Assembly (NCBI RefSeq): GCF_022378335.1 | Contig: NZ_JAIQCI010000046.1 | Coordinates: 1 to 47,107, forward strand | DNA from: Croceicoccus hydrothermalis | Lineage (GTDB): Bacteria > Pseudomonadota > Alphaproteobacteria > Sphingomonadales > Sphingomonadaceae | Length of the DNA stretch: 47,107 bases | Direction: 5' to 3' | Part shown: in pieces, positions 15,623-24,650 of the stretch | How the letters are laid out: each line of letters opens with the position of its first letter | Numbering within the stretch: position 1 is the first letter of the stretch | Notes under the pieces: model-generated | Databases searched by the model: none | Seen by the model: only the letters and a program-made list of their open reading frames with translations | Told to the model about the DNA's origin: nothing | Translations under genes and position numbers: made by a program

Positions 15623-16771
15623 ATGAACCGCAAGAAACTGGCGATCATCGCCGGAATCGTCATTTTCGCTACAGCTTTGCTTCTGATGCTTTGGCCTGAC
15701 AGTGAAGTCGATACCGGTGGCGTCGAAGAAGCAGCCGAAACAGAATTGCCGGAGGGCCTCGTTCTGATCGGCGAAGAACAGATTCGGGCTGCCGAAATTG
15801 TAATCGGTACAGTACGTTATGGTGCATCCGTCGACCTGGTATTTCCGGCCACGGTAGCCGCTAGTCCGACCGCAAGTGCGCGTATCGATGCGCGCGCATC
15901 GGGTGTGGTACGCACTGTGGGCAAGACGCTTGGTGATTATGTCCGCCAGGGCGAGACTGTTGCACGGATTGAAAGCGCCGATGCTGCTGCGCTCGCCTCG
16001 CAGCTCAGTGCAGCTCGTGCTCGCGTGACCGAACTGTCGTCGGCATTTGATCGTGAACATCGCCTTTTCGAGGCGAATGTTACCGCACGGCAGGATCTGG
16101 AAGCCGCGCGCGCCAATCTCGATGTCGCCCGTTCCGAATTGAACCGGGCCCAGGCCGCGGTCAGCGCTGCCGGGGTAAGCGGTGACGGTCGCTCGCTCGC
16201 CGTCACCAGTCCCCTATCCGGACGCGTGACGGCTGCGCCAATCGTACTTGGCTCCTTCGTCGATGCCGGCGAGGAACTGTATCAGGTCGTCAATCCGAAC
16301 GGTCTCCAGGTCGAAGTCGCGCTACCGTCGGAAGATGCCTCGCGCATCCAGCCCGGCGATGAGGCAGCACTGATTGTTGGCGATGGTCGCGAGATCGGCG
16401 CGCGCGTACGCTCTGTCACGCCTTCGCTCGATCCTGAAAGCCGAAGCGCGACAGCTGTCCTCAGCATCTCGCGCGCTGTTCCAGGTCTTCAGCCTGGCTC
16501 GTTCCTTCAGGCTCGCATCCGCCCTTCGGGAGAAGTGGATCAGACCCTTATCGCGGTTCCTGAAGAAGCCGTGCAGGTGCTTGAGGGCCGCGATGTGGTG
16601 TTCGTCCGGACTCGCCGCGGGTTTCAGGCGCGCGAGGTGGAAACGGGCAGCCGATCCGCCGGGATGGTGACGATCCTGTCCGGCCTCGAAACGGGTCAGC
16701 GTATCGCGACCGCCAATGCCTTCCTGCTGAAAGCCGAGCTCGAAAAGGAGGGCGCAGAACATGGCCATTGA
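15623..16771 (+). CDS. czcB: Czc periplasmic adaptor (membrane fusion protein)
   Basis: About 382 residues. A single N-terminal membrane anchor (KLAIIAGIVIFATALLLMLW) is followed by the periplasmic lipoyl/hairpin/beta-barrel architecture: DARASGVVRTVGKTLGDYV is the first lipoyl half, a coiled hairpin covers residues about 125-190, LAVTSPLSGRVTAAPIVLGS is the second half, and FVRTRRGFQAREVETGSRS lies in the membrane-proximal domain. ATG 15623 has GAGGA 8 bases upstream; ATG 15608, overlapping the czcC stop, is the alternative and adds five residues. No N-terminal HMBD or C-terminal CusF-like extension is seen, unlike the CusB protein of this window. The 3' end overlaps the czcA start by 11 bp. 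Confidence 0.9.
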   Translation: MNRKKLAIIAGIVIFATALLLMLWPDSEVDTGGVEEAAETELPEGLVLIGEEQIRAAEIVIGTVRYGASVDLVFPATVAASPTASARIDARASGVVRTVGKTLGDYVRQGETVARIESADAAALASQLSAARARVTELSSAFDREHRLFEANVTARQDLEAARANLDVARSELNRAQAAVSAAGVSGDGRSLAVTSPLSGRVTAAPIVLGSFVDAGEELYQVVNPNGLQVEVALPSEDASRIQPGDEAALIVGDGREIGARVRSVTPSLDPESRSATAVLSISRAVPGLQPGSFLQARIRPSGEVDQTLIAVPEEAVQVLEGRDVVFVRTRRGFQAREVETGSRSAGMVTILSGLETGQRIATANAFLLKAELEKEGAEHGH

Positions 16772-19700
16772 TCAAACGTCGTCCCATTCGGACGAGAATA
16801 GCCATCACCATGGCCTGATCGGGATGATCCTCGATGTTGCCGTGCGATTCCGCTGGGCGATTATCGTCCTCACCATTTTCGCGGCAATCTATGGCGCATT
16901 CAATCTGTTGCGCCTGCCGATCGACGCGGTGCCGGATATCACCAACACACAGGTGCAGATCAATACCAGCGCGGCTGCGCTTTCGCCTTCTCAGGTGGAG
17001 ACGCAGGTGACCTTTCCAATCGAAACCGGGCTTGCCGGGATCGAGGGATTGGAGATGACCCGATCGATTTCGCGCAACGGCTTCAGCCAGGTCACCGCCA
17101 TCTTCGAGGAAGGCACCGACATCTACTTTGCTCGCCAACAGGTGAACGAACGTCTCGCGCCGATCGGCGCCTCGCTGCCTGAAGGGGCGGAGCCGACCAT
17201 GGGGCCAATTTCCACCGGGCTTGGCGAAGTGCTCATGTATACAATCGAATACGAGCATCCCGGCGGCAAGGGAGCGACCACAGGCGGCCGGACTGGGTGG
17301 CAGAGAGATGGCAGCTTCATAACCGAGCGCGGCGACCGGCTGGAAAGCGAGGTCGCCAAGGCTGCCTATCTGCGTACTGTGCAGGACTGGGTCGTGGCAC
17401 CCCTCATGCGTTCGATCGACGGCGTGGCCGGGGTCGATTCAATCGGCGGTTTCGAGAAGCAATTCCTCGTTCAGCCCGATCCGGCACGGCTTACAGGCTA
17501 CGGCCTGTCTTTCGACTCCCTGATCAATGCGCTCGAGGCCGCCAATCTCGCGGCGGGCGCCAATTTCGTGGACCGGGCCGATGAAGCCCTGCTCGTTCGC
17601 GTCGATGCGCGACTGGGCGGAATCGCCGATATCGAGGAGGCTGTCGTCGCGACGCGCGAGGGTGTGCCCATCCGCATCGGCGATGTAGCGAATGTCGAAA
17701 TCGGGGGCGATCTGCGCACGGGGGCTGCTTCGCTGAATGGCGACGAAGCGGTCGTCGGCACTGTGTTGATGCGCAGCGGTGAGAACAGCCGCACCGTATC
17801 GGCTCAGGCGGCAGACCGACTGGAAGAGGTGCGCGCATCGCTACCCGACGGCGTGGTGGCAGAAATTGTCTATAACCGCTCTTCGCTTGTCGATGCGACG
17901 ATCGCCACGGTCGAAAAAAACCTGGTCGAGGGCGCCTTGCTGGTTATCGCGGTGCTGTTCCTCCTGCTCGGCAATATCCGGGCCGCCATTATCGCGGCCC
18001 TGGTCATCCCGATCTCGATGCTGATGGCGGCCATCGGCATGAACAGGCTGGGCGTCTCGGGCAATTTGATGAGCCTCGGCGCGCTCGACTTCGGCCTGAT
18101 CGTCGATGGCGCGGTGATCATCGTCGAGAACAGTGTCGCGCGGCTTGCCACGCGCCAGCATCGCGAAGGCCGGCTGCTCAGCCTGGGCGAACGCCTTACC
18201 GAGACGCGGCTTGCCGCGCAGGAGATGATCAAGCCGACGGTCTACGGACAGGCAATCATTTTGCTGGTCTATGCGCCGCTGCTCACCTTCACCGGGGTCG
18301 AGGGCAAGACGTTTTCGCCAATGGCGATTACGGTCATGCTCGCGCTGGCTTCGGCCTTTGTGCTGTCACTCACCTTCGTGCCCGCGATGATTGCGGTCCT
18401 GCTTAACAAGAAGCTGACCGAGAAGGAGGTGAAACCGATCCGTATGGCAAAGGATCGCTACGGTCCCGCTATTCGCAAGACCATTGCGCGTCCTTGGCCG
18501 GTTATCGGTGCTGGTGCTGGCCTGTTTGCTGTCGCGGCAATAATGTTCGGCTTTCTTGGCAGTGAGTTCACTCCCCAGCTCGACGAGCGCGACATAGCGG
18601 TGCAATCGCTTCGGATTCCTTCGACCTCACTCGAACGATCCTTGGCGATGCAGCGGCGGGTCGAAGACAGGCTCGAGGAGTTTCCGCAGGTCGAGCTGGT
18701 CTTCTCGCGAACCGGTACGGCAGAAGTCGCCAGCGATCCCATGCCGCCAAACGCATCGGATGCCTATGTCATTCTGAAACCGCGTGAGGAGTGGCCAGAC
18801 CCGGATTTGCCAAAGGATGAACTCGTTGGCGAGATGGAGAGTGCACTTGGCGGTCTTGTCGGGAACCTGTACGAGTTCAGTCAGCCTATCGAACTACGTT
18901 TCAACGAACTGATCGCAGGCGTACGCGGCGATGTGGCGGTCAAGCTGTACGGCGACGATCTCACCGCACTGACCGAAGCGGCGGGCGACGTTGCAGGCGT
19001 ACTTCGCGGTGTCGAGGGTGCGGCCGATGTAAAGGTGCAGCAGGTGACGGGCTTTCCGACGCTCGACATCGCTTTCGATCGTCCCACCATCGCGCGGTAC
19101 GGTCTCACGGTCGAGGACGTGGCGCAATCCGTTGCCATCGCCCTTGGCGGCCGACCGGCGGGCCTGGTGTTCGAAGGCGACCGCCGCTTCGATGTCGTCG
19201 TACGCTTGGCAGACGCAACGCGCGACGATTTCGACCAGCTAGGAGCCCTGCCGATCGTCCTCGAAAACGGCGTCACGGTTCCGCTGCGAACGCTGGCCGA
19301 TTTTGAGGTCGTCGATGGTCTCGCCGAAGTCCGGCGCGAACAGGGTCGCCGGCTCGTCATCGTTTCCGCCAACGTCCGCGAACGCGATCTCGGTTCCTTT
19401 GTCGAAGAAGCGCAGGAAGGTGTTTCGGCCCAGGTCGATCTGCCCCCTGCCTCCTTCATCGAGTGGGGCGGGCAGTATCAGAACCTGCAGGAAGCGCAGG
19501 CTCGGCTCGCGATCGTGGTGCCCATCTGCTTCGCCGTTGTCCTGCTCCTGCTGTACATGGCGCTTGGTGGATGGGTTCCGGCCCTGGCGGTGTTCAGCGC
19601 CATCCCGATGGCCTTGGCGGGCGGTGTGTTTGCCCTCGTGTTGAGAGGCATGCCCTTCTCGGTATCGGCGGCGGTCGGCTTTATTGCCCTGTCGGGTGTG

Positions 19701-20078
19701 GCTGTGCTCAACGGTCTCGTCATGATGACCGCGATCCGGCAGCGTCTTGAAAGTGGTATGCCACTTGATGACGCGATCGCAGATGGCGCGCTCGCGCGCC
19801 TGCGACCGGTGTTGATGACCGCGCTGGTGGCCTCACTCGGCTTTGTACCCATGGCTCTTGCAACCGGAACAGGGGCCGAAGTGCAGCGTCCTTTGGCTAC
19901 GGTCGTCATTGGCGGCCTGATCACTGCGACCGCACTCACGCTGTTCGTCCTTCCCGCGATCGCGCGGCTCGTACTGCACAGTTCCGACGACGAGCGAAGC
20001 TGGCGCGAGAAGTGGTGGGACCGTCTGCGTCGCAATGTGACGAGCGATGAAGAGCGCGAACTGAAGGACATCGCATGA
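16761..20078 (+). CDS. czcA: Heavy-metal RND pump CzcA (divalent cations)
   Basis: 1105 residues, full length for an HME-RND pump with 12 membrane helices and two periplasmic loops. TM4 carries DFGLIVDGAVIIVEN with Asp443, Asp449 and Glu456, the acidic set found in pumps for Zn, Co, Cd or Ni and absent from Cu/Ag pumps. The N-terminal extension is His-rich (SHSDENSHHHG). Signature segments include LPIDAVPDITNTQVQINT and RNGFSQVTAIFEEGTDIYFA. It uses proton motive force to move metals from the periplasm or cytoplasm through CzcC. It sits in the order C-B-A with overlapping ends. No truncation. Confidence 0.93.
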   Translation: MAIDQTSSHSDENSHHHGLIGMILDVAVRFRWAIIVLTIFAAIYGAFNLLRLPIDAVPDITNTQVQINTSAAALSPSQVETQVTFPIETGLAGIEGLEMTRSISRNGFSQVTAIFEEGTDIYFARQQVNERLAPIGASLPEGAEPTMGPISTGLGEVLMYTIEYEHPGGKGATTGGRTGWQRDGSFITERGDRLESEVAKAAYLRTVQDWVVAPLMRSIDGVAGVDSIGGFEKQFLVQPDPARLTGYGLSFDSLINALEAANLAAGANFVDRADEALLVRVDARLGGIADIEEAVVATREGVPIRIGDVANVEIGGDLRTGAASLNGDEAVVGTVLMRSGENSRTVSAQAADRLEEVRASLPDGVVAEIVYNRSSLVDATIATVEKNLVEGALLVIAVLFLLLGNIRAAIIAALVIPISMLMAAIGMNRLGVSGNLMSLGALDFGLIVDGAVIIVENSVARLATRQHREGRLLSLGERLTETRLAAQEMIKPTVYGQAIILLVYAPLLTFTGVEGKTFSPMAITVMLALASAFVLSLTFVPAMIAVLLNKKLTEKEVKPIRMAKDRYGPAIRKTIARPWPVIGAGAGLFAVAAIMFGFLGSEFTPQLDERDIAVQSLRIPSTSLERSLAMQRRVEDRLEEFPQVELVFSRTGTAEVASDPMPPNASDAYVILKPREEWPDPDLPKDELVGEMESALGGLVGNLYEFSQPIELRFNELIAGVRGDVAVKLYGDDLTALTEAAGDVAGVLRGVEGAADVKVQQVTGFPTLDIAFDRPTIARYGLTVEDVAQSVAIALGGRPAGLVFEGDRRFDVVVRLADATRDDFDQLGALPIVLENGVTVPLRTLADFEVVDGLAEVRREQGRRLVIVSANVRERDLGSFVEEAQEGVSAQVDLPPASFIEWGGQYQNLQEAQARLAIVVPICFAVVLLLLYMALGGWVPALAVFSAIPMALAGGVFALVLRGMPFSVSAAVGFIALSGVAVLNGLVMMTAIRQRLESGMPLDDAIADGALARLRPVLMTALVASLGFVPMALATGTGAEVQRPLATVVIGGLITATALTLFVLPAIARLVLHSSDDERSWREKWWDRLRRNVTSDEERELKDIA

Positions 20079-20100
20079 CCGATCGGGAAAGGAGAATACG

Positions 20101-20472
20101 GTGCTGGCACTGAAGGAAGAGAACGGACTGCTCTGGATACGCGCCGGAGGCAGGCTGGAGGATGAAGACTATAACCGCTTTGTTCCCCAATTCGAACGTA
20201 TCGCGGAGCGCGAGGCCGGCACCGTCCCGATGGTAATCGAGCTCGCGCCTGATTTTTCGGGCTGGGACCTCGGAGGTCTCTGGCGCGATCTCAAGTTCGA
20301 CGTCCGGCATAAGGATTGTTTCGGCCGGATCGCCATAATCGGTGACAGCAAATGGGAAGAGTGGGGCACGGAGATGTCATCGTCGCTCTTCCGCGCCGAA
20401 ATGAAGTTCTTCCAACCATCACAGCGTAGTCATGCCGAAAGCTGGGTACGAACCGGGGAGGACGCAGCATGA
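20101..20472 (+). CDS. SpoIIAA/STAS-like protein
   Basis: 123 residues, one SpoIIAA-like (PF11964-type) domain: GLLWIRAGGRLEDEDYNRFV, then VPMVIELAPDFSGWDLGGLW, and FGRIAIIGDSKWEEW, ending with KFFQPSQRSHAESWV. The start is GTG 20101, preceded by GGAAAGGAG, 8 bases away. It is soluble and cytoplasmic. The family is known to bind small ligands or nucleotides, and its link to metal efflux is unexplained. It lies in the czc operon, with its stop overlapped by the next gene (ATGA), so it is co-expressed with the transporters. Confidence 0.85.
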   Translation: MLALKEENGLLWIRAGGRLEDEDYNRFVPQFERIAEREAGTVPMVIELAPDFSGWDLGGLWRDLKFDVRHKDCFGRIAIIGDSKWEEWGTEMSSSLFRAEMKFFQPSQRSHAESWVRTGEDAA

Positions 20473-21098
20473 GTGGCGGTCATGAGGTCGATGTCGGGTC
20501 GCCTGAAAAGCGCAAGACCCTGTGGGTTGTCCTGTGGCTTAACGTGGCCATCGCGATCGGCTTTTTCGCGGTCGGGTATTTTGCCGATTCCAACGCGCTG
20601 TTGGCAAACGGCCTCGATAATTCATCGGATGCAATCGTCTATGCGCTCAGCCTGCTTGCGCTAACCCGCTCGCGGACCTGGAAGCGCGGAGCCGCGCGCT
20701 TCTCCGGCATCATGCTGCTGATCTTCTCTGCTGGGGTCATTTTCGATGCTTACCGTCGGTTCGTGGAAGGTTCCGATCCGGGCGGCATGCTGATGATGGC
20801 GATGGCGTTCGTCGCGGGATTGGTGAATCTCTACTGCCTGCGCCTGTTGCAGAAGATGGAGAACAAGGACGTCAATATGCGGGCGGCGACAACGTTCAGC
20901 TTCAACGACTTCATCTCCAATGGCGGGATCATCATCGCCGGCATCGTTGTGCTGATTACCGGTGCCAACTGGCCCGATCTGGTGGTCGGAATAGCGGTCG
21001 CCTGCATAGCGCTCTACGGCGGAGTGCAGATCCTGCGCGATACGCATATGGATGTGCATGAGGAGGCGGGGACCGTCCACGGCGAGAAAAGGAATTGA
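20469..21098 (+). CDS. Short cation diffusion facilitator-like membrane protein
   Basis: 209 residues. It has about six membrane segments of the CDF fold but no C-terminal cytoplasmic domain (full CDF proteins have about 300 residues). TM2 shows LLANGLDNSSDAIVYALSLL, with Asn-x-x-Asp and Asp residues in the place of the usual H/D..D site. TM5 shows TTFSFNDFISNGGIIIAGIV with Asn-Asp. This points to an altered metal site, and it is unclear whether it transports. ATG at 20469 overlaps the stop of the SpoIIAA-like gene, and its own stop overlaps the TTG start of the next gene. A related short CDF protein is at 26653. Confidence 0.8.
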   Translation: MSGGHEVDVGSPEKRKTLWVVLWLNVAIAIGFFAVGYFADSNALLANGLDNSSDAIVYALSLLALTRSRTWKRGAARFSGIMLLIFSAGVIFDAYRRFVEGSDPGGMLMMAMAFVAGLVNLYCLRLLQKMENKDVNMRAATTFSFNDFISNGGIIIAGIVVLITGANWPDLVVGIAVACIALYGGVQILRDTHMDVHEEAGTVHGEKRN

Positions 21099-21964
21099 CG
21101 CTATTCGATACTTTGTTTGCCGCGCAGGACCTTTCGCGGGTCCTTGTCCTGGCGATGCTAGCAGGCATCGGGGTCATGATTGGCGGCAAATTGGCGAAAG
21201 GCAATTGGAACTTCCTGCATCCGCTCCTGCCAGGCGGCGTTTCGGGTGCCTTTACAGCCCTTGCCGTCTTGCTAACTCTTCCGCTGGGACAATCCCCTCT
21301 CACCCGCTGGGCACTCACTGGTTTGATGCTGGCGGGCGGGCTGCTACTTCTGCTTTTCAGCGAGCTTGGCCGATACGCAAGACTCAGACGGGGTGATGAC
21401 GGACCCGAGCGATGTTTCGATAGGCCAACCCTGGTTCGTCGCATCTCGGTGTCGATTGCGTTCGAAATCCTGCCTTACAGCGTTCTCTTGGGTGCTGCCG
21501 CTGCGGCATCCGCGACGACAGCAGTGGCGGTGTCTGCAGCGCTTGTTTTTGCGAACCTGGAAATAGGACGCCAGGCGATCGATGAATACCGATCCGCCCA
21601 AGTGAGCAGGATGGACCAGCTTGCGCTACTTGTCCTCTTTTCCCTGCTTTTCATCGGCATCGCTCTCTTGACCTTTTGGGCGCTGCACGGATTCACCGAC
21701 AGCGGGCGAGGTTGGCTAGCGGCTATTATCCCGGGCTTTCTTATAGTTGCATCGGCGCGCGCGCTGCTTCGCATGGGAACCGGATCGGTCGCCGCCAATC
21801 ACATGACGCTCCCGGCATTTGTCGGAGGATTCGCCCTGCTCGGCCTCGCGATCTCGGCGCTTGGAGAACTGTCGCGCGAACTCGATGTTTCGAACAGCAC
21901 GTTCCAGCATTCCCCCGCGCAGTCCGTTACGACGACCAAGAGAAGAGAAAAAGGAGGCAGGTAA
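21095..21964 (+). CDS. Integral membrane protein of unknown function in the czc operon
   Basis: 289 residues with about seven to eight membrane segments and a polar tail ending in KRREKGG. I do not recognise the family with certainty. The pattern FEILPYSVLLGAA... followed by FANLEIGRQAI loosely resembles the helix 4-5 region of ZIP transporters (Asn/Glu within a helix), so a metal-transport role is possible. The start is TTG 21095, inferred because it overlaps the previous stop (TTGA) behind AGGAA; an ATG start would lose the first helix. The stop overlaps the next ATG by one base. Position in the operon supports a role in metal handling. Confidence 0.6.
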   Translation: MTLFDTLFAAQDLSRVLVLAMLAGIGVMIGGKLAKGNWNFLHPLLPGGVSGAFTALAVLLTLPLGQSPLTRWALTGLMLAGGLLLLLFSELGRYARLRRGDDGPERCFDRPTLVRRISVSIAFEILPYSVLLGAAAAASATTAVAVSAALVFANLEIGRQAIDEYRSAQVSRMDQLALLVLFSLLFIGIALLTFWALHGFTDSGRGWLAAIIPGFLIVASARALLRMGTGSVAANHMTLPAFVGGFALLGLAISALGELSRELDVSNSTFQHSPAQSVTTTKRREKGGR

Positions 21965-22917
21965 TGGCACAATCCGGCGGTCATGCCGGGCACAGTCACG
22001 GCGAAGAGAACATGAGCGACGGCCGCCTTGTATTGGCCGTCGCCCTCAACGTCCTGCTGACTGTTGCCCAGATCATCGGGGGGATATTGTCGGGTTCGCT
22101 CGCACTGATCGCCGATGCGCTGCACAACTTCAGCGACGCGGCATCGCTTGGACTGGCTCTGTTTGCGAGGCGGATCGGGCGCCGGCCAGCCGACAAGCTT
22201 ATGACCTTCGGCTATGCTCGTGCGGAAGTCGTGGCAGCTCTCATCAATCTGACGACTTTGCTTATCATCGGCTTCTATCTGCTCGTCGAGGCGATCAACC
22301 GTTTCGCAGACCCTCAACCCGTTGAGGGGTGGACCGTAATCTGGGTCGCCGGGATAGCGTTGGTGATCGACGTGGTTACGGCGGTGATGGTCTACGCCAG
22401 CTCGAAAAACTCCCTCAACATGAAAGCCGCCTTTCTGCACAATGTGTCCGATGCGCTGGCTTCGGTCGGTGTGATCGTGGCTGGCGTACTCATTCTGCGA
22501 TACGAACTTTATATCGCCGATCTGATCATCACCGTGGTCATTGCTGCCTATGTGATCTGGCAAGGCGTCACTTTGTTGCCTCGCACGGTGCGGCTCTTGA
22601 TGGGTGCGGTGCCGGACGAAAGCGAGTTCGATCGCATTGTGTGCGACCTGCGTGACACAGAAGGCGTGGCCGACGTCCATCACGTCCATATCTGGAGCAT
22701 CAGCGAGCATTATCGCGCGCTTGAGGCGCATATCGTTCCTGCCGAATCTTCGTTGCAGGCTTTCGAGGATGTGAAGGCGCGGGCTCGCGGTATGCTCGAG
22801 ACGCAGCACGCCATCGCCCATGCAACGTTCGAAGCCTGTCTCGCTGCGGACTGTGATCCGGACATGATCCCGGACCATCAGGTCGAGAAGAACCATCACC
22901 ATGACCACGACCATTGA
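21964..22917 (+). CDS. czcD: Cation diffusion facilitator, CzcD-like exporter
   Basis: 317 residues, complete CDF protein. The N-terminus is His-rich (GGHAGHSHGEEN). TM2 holds LIADALHNFSDAASLGLALF (HxxxD site) and TM5 holds FLHNVSDALASVGVIV. The cytoplasmic domain has VADVHHVHIWSISEHYRALE, a typical metal-binding ferredoxin-like region, and the tail ends HHHDHDH. It exports Zn/Cd/Co from the cytoplasm in exchange for protons and works together with CzcCBA. ATG 21964 overlaps the preceding TAA by one base, and AGGCAGG lies upstream. It is the last gene of the czc-type operon; 92 bp separate it from the acetolactate-synthase-like gene. Confidence 0.9.
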   Translation: MAQSGGHAGHSHGEENMSDGRLVLAVALNVLLTVAQIIGGILSGSLALIADALHNFSDAASLGLALFARRIGRRPADKLMTFGYARAEVVAALINLTTLLIIGFYLLVEAINRFADPQPVEGWTVIWVAGIALVIDVVTAVMVYASSKNSLNMKAAFLHNVSDALASVGVIVAGVLILRYELYIADLIITVVIAAYVIWQGVTLLPRTVRLLMGAVPDESEFDRIVCDLRDTEGVADVHHVHIWSISEHYRALEAHIVPAESSLQAFEDVKARARGMLETQHAIAHATFEACLAADCDPDMIPDHQVEKNHHHDHDH

Positions 22918-23009
22918 CAAGCGCGGCGATCGGGTCGGTCGCTGTGGGCAAGCAGCTTGGCAGCGCACGGCATGAACCGCCCTGCAACTCGTAAAATGAG
23001 GACCAACGA

Positions 23010-24650
23010 ATGAAAGCATCCGATCTCATGGTCGCCGCACTCGAAGCCGAGGGAGTCGAATATGTTTTCGCCGTTCCAGGCGAAGAGAACCTGGATCTCC
23101 TGGAATCGCTGCGAACTTCCGCCATCACGCTGGTTCTGGCCCGTCACGAACAGGGCGCTGGCTTCATGGCGGCGACCTATGGCCGCCTGACCGGCAAGGC
23201 AGGTGTGTGCCTGGCAACGCTCGGGCCTGGTGCCACGAACCTAACCACACCGGCGGCCTATGCCGCGCTCGGGGCCTTTCCGCTCGTCATTATTACCGGG
23301 CAGAAACCGATCAAGACCTCGAAACAGGCCCAGTTCCAGATTGTCGACGTCGTTTCCCTGTTTACGCCGCTCTGCAAGGCTTCGACCCAGATCGTGAACG
23401 GCAATCGCATTCCCTCGCTCGTTCGCGAAGGGTTCCGTCTGGCGCAGGAAGAAAGACCCGGAGCCGTCCTCCTGGAACTGCCCGAAGATATCGCTGAAGA
23501 GGAAACGATCGAACCGGTCATACCGCCGCATGACAGGCGTTATGCGGTCGCCGGAGATGCTGCGCTCGACGAAGCGGCCCGGCGTATTCTTGCTGCGGAA
23601 CGGCCCTTGCTATTGATCGGAGCTGGAGCGAACCGCCGCCGCGCTTCGAAAGCGTTGCGCAAATTCGTGTCTGATACCGGCTTTCCCTTCTTCGACACCC
23701 AGATGGGCAAGGGCGTGGTCGATGAAGATAGCGAACTCTATCTGGGCACTGCGGCGCTATCGTCGGGCGATTATGTTCACTGCGCGATCGAGAAGGCCGA
23801 TCTGATCGTCAATATCGGTCACGACGTGGTGGAGAAGCCGCCCTTCTTCATGGAGCCGGACGGTCAGACCGTCATCCATATCAATTACAAGGCGGCTGAA
23901 GTCGATCAGGTCTACTTCCCGCAGCTCGAAGTCATCGGCGACATCGCCGGATCGGTCGAGCGGCTGGGAAGCCGCCTCGATGGCAAGCTGCAGTGCGACC
24001 GCAGCTATTATACCGCCCTGCATCACGAGATTGCTTCGCACATCTCCGAGACCAGCGACGACGAACGTTTTCCGATGGTCCCCCAGCGCGTGGTTGCCGA
24101 CGTACGCAGCGTAATGGCGCGCGATGATATCGTTGCGCTCGACAACGGCATCTACAAGATCTGGTTCGCCAGAAACTACATCGCCCACGAGCCTGGCACC
24201 ATCCTGCTCGACAATGCATTGGCGACGATGGGCGCGGGCCTTCCATCGGCCATGATGGCTGCGATGCTGGCGCCGGGGCGCAGAGTGCTCGCGGTATGCG
24301 GCGATGGCGGGTTCATGATGAACTCGCAGGAACTGGAAACGGCCGTCAGGCTTGGACTGAACCTTGTCGTTCTCGTTCTGAATGATGCAGCATACGGGAT
24401 GATCCGCTGGAAGCAGGACCAGCTTGGCTTTCCGGACTACGGCCTGACCTTTTCCAATCCCGACTTTGTCACCTACGCACAAAGCTATGGAGCGACCGGC
24501 CACCGTGTCGAGCGAAGCGCGGATCTGGTTTCGGTCCTGAACGCCGCATTCGAGGCTGGCGGCGTGCACCTTGTCGACCTGCCCGTCGATTATTCCGAAA
24601 ACAAGAAGGTGCTGATCGACGAACTCGGCGCAAAGGTGTGCGAGCTATGA
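23010..24650 (+). CDS. Acetolactate synthase-like ThDP enzyme (large subunit type)
   Basis: 546 residues, the length of a catalytic acetohydroxyacid synthase or catabolic acetolactate synthase. The Glu that activates ThDP is Glu47 in ARHEQGAG. The ThDP/Mg site is GDGGFMMNSQELETA ... VVLVLNDAAYG. There is no small regulatory subunit gene next to it. The neighbour is an aldehyde dehydrogenase overlapping by ATGA, an arrangement different from the branched-chain amino-acid operon. It may act on pyruvate for acetoin formation or on another 2-oxo acid; the sequence does not decide. Its presence in a metal-efflux region is odd. GAGG upstream at about 22997 supports ATG 23010. Confidence 0.85.
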   Translation: MKASDLMVAALEAEGVEYVFAVPGEENLDLLESLRTSAITLVLARHEQGAGFMAATYGRLTGKAGVCLATLGPGATNLTTPAAYAALGAFPLVIITGQKPIKTSKQAQFQIVDVVSLFTPLCKASTQIVNGNRIPSLVREGFRLAQEERPGAVLLELPEDIAEEETIEPVIPPHDRRYAVAGDAALDEAARRILAAERPLLLIGAGANRRRASKALRKFVSDTGFPFFDTQMGKGVVDEDSELYLGTAALSSGDYVHCAIEKADLIVNIGHDVVEKPPFFMEPDGQTVIHINYKAAEVDQVYFPQLEVIGDIAGSVERLGSRLDGKLQCDRSYYTALHHEIASHISETSDDERFPMVPQRVVADVRSVMARDDIVALDNGIYKIWFARNYIAHEPGTILLDNALATMGAGLPSAMMAAMLAPGRRVLAVCGDGGFMMNSQELETAVRLGLNLVVLVLNDAAYGMIRWKQDQLGFPDYGLTFSNPDFVTYAQSYGATGHRVERSADLVSVLNAAFEAGGVHLVDLPVDYSENKKVLIDELGAKVCEL

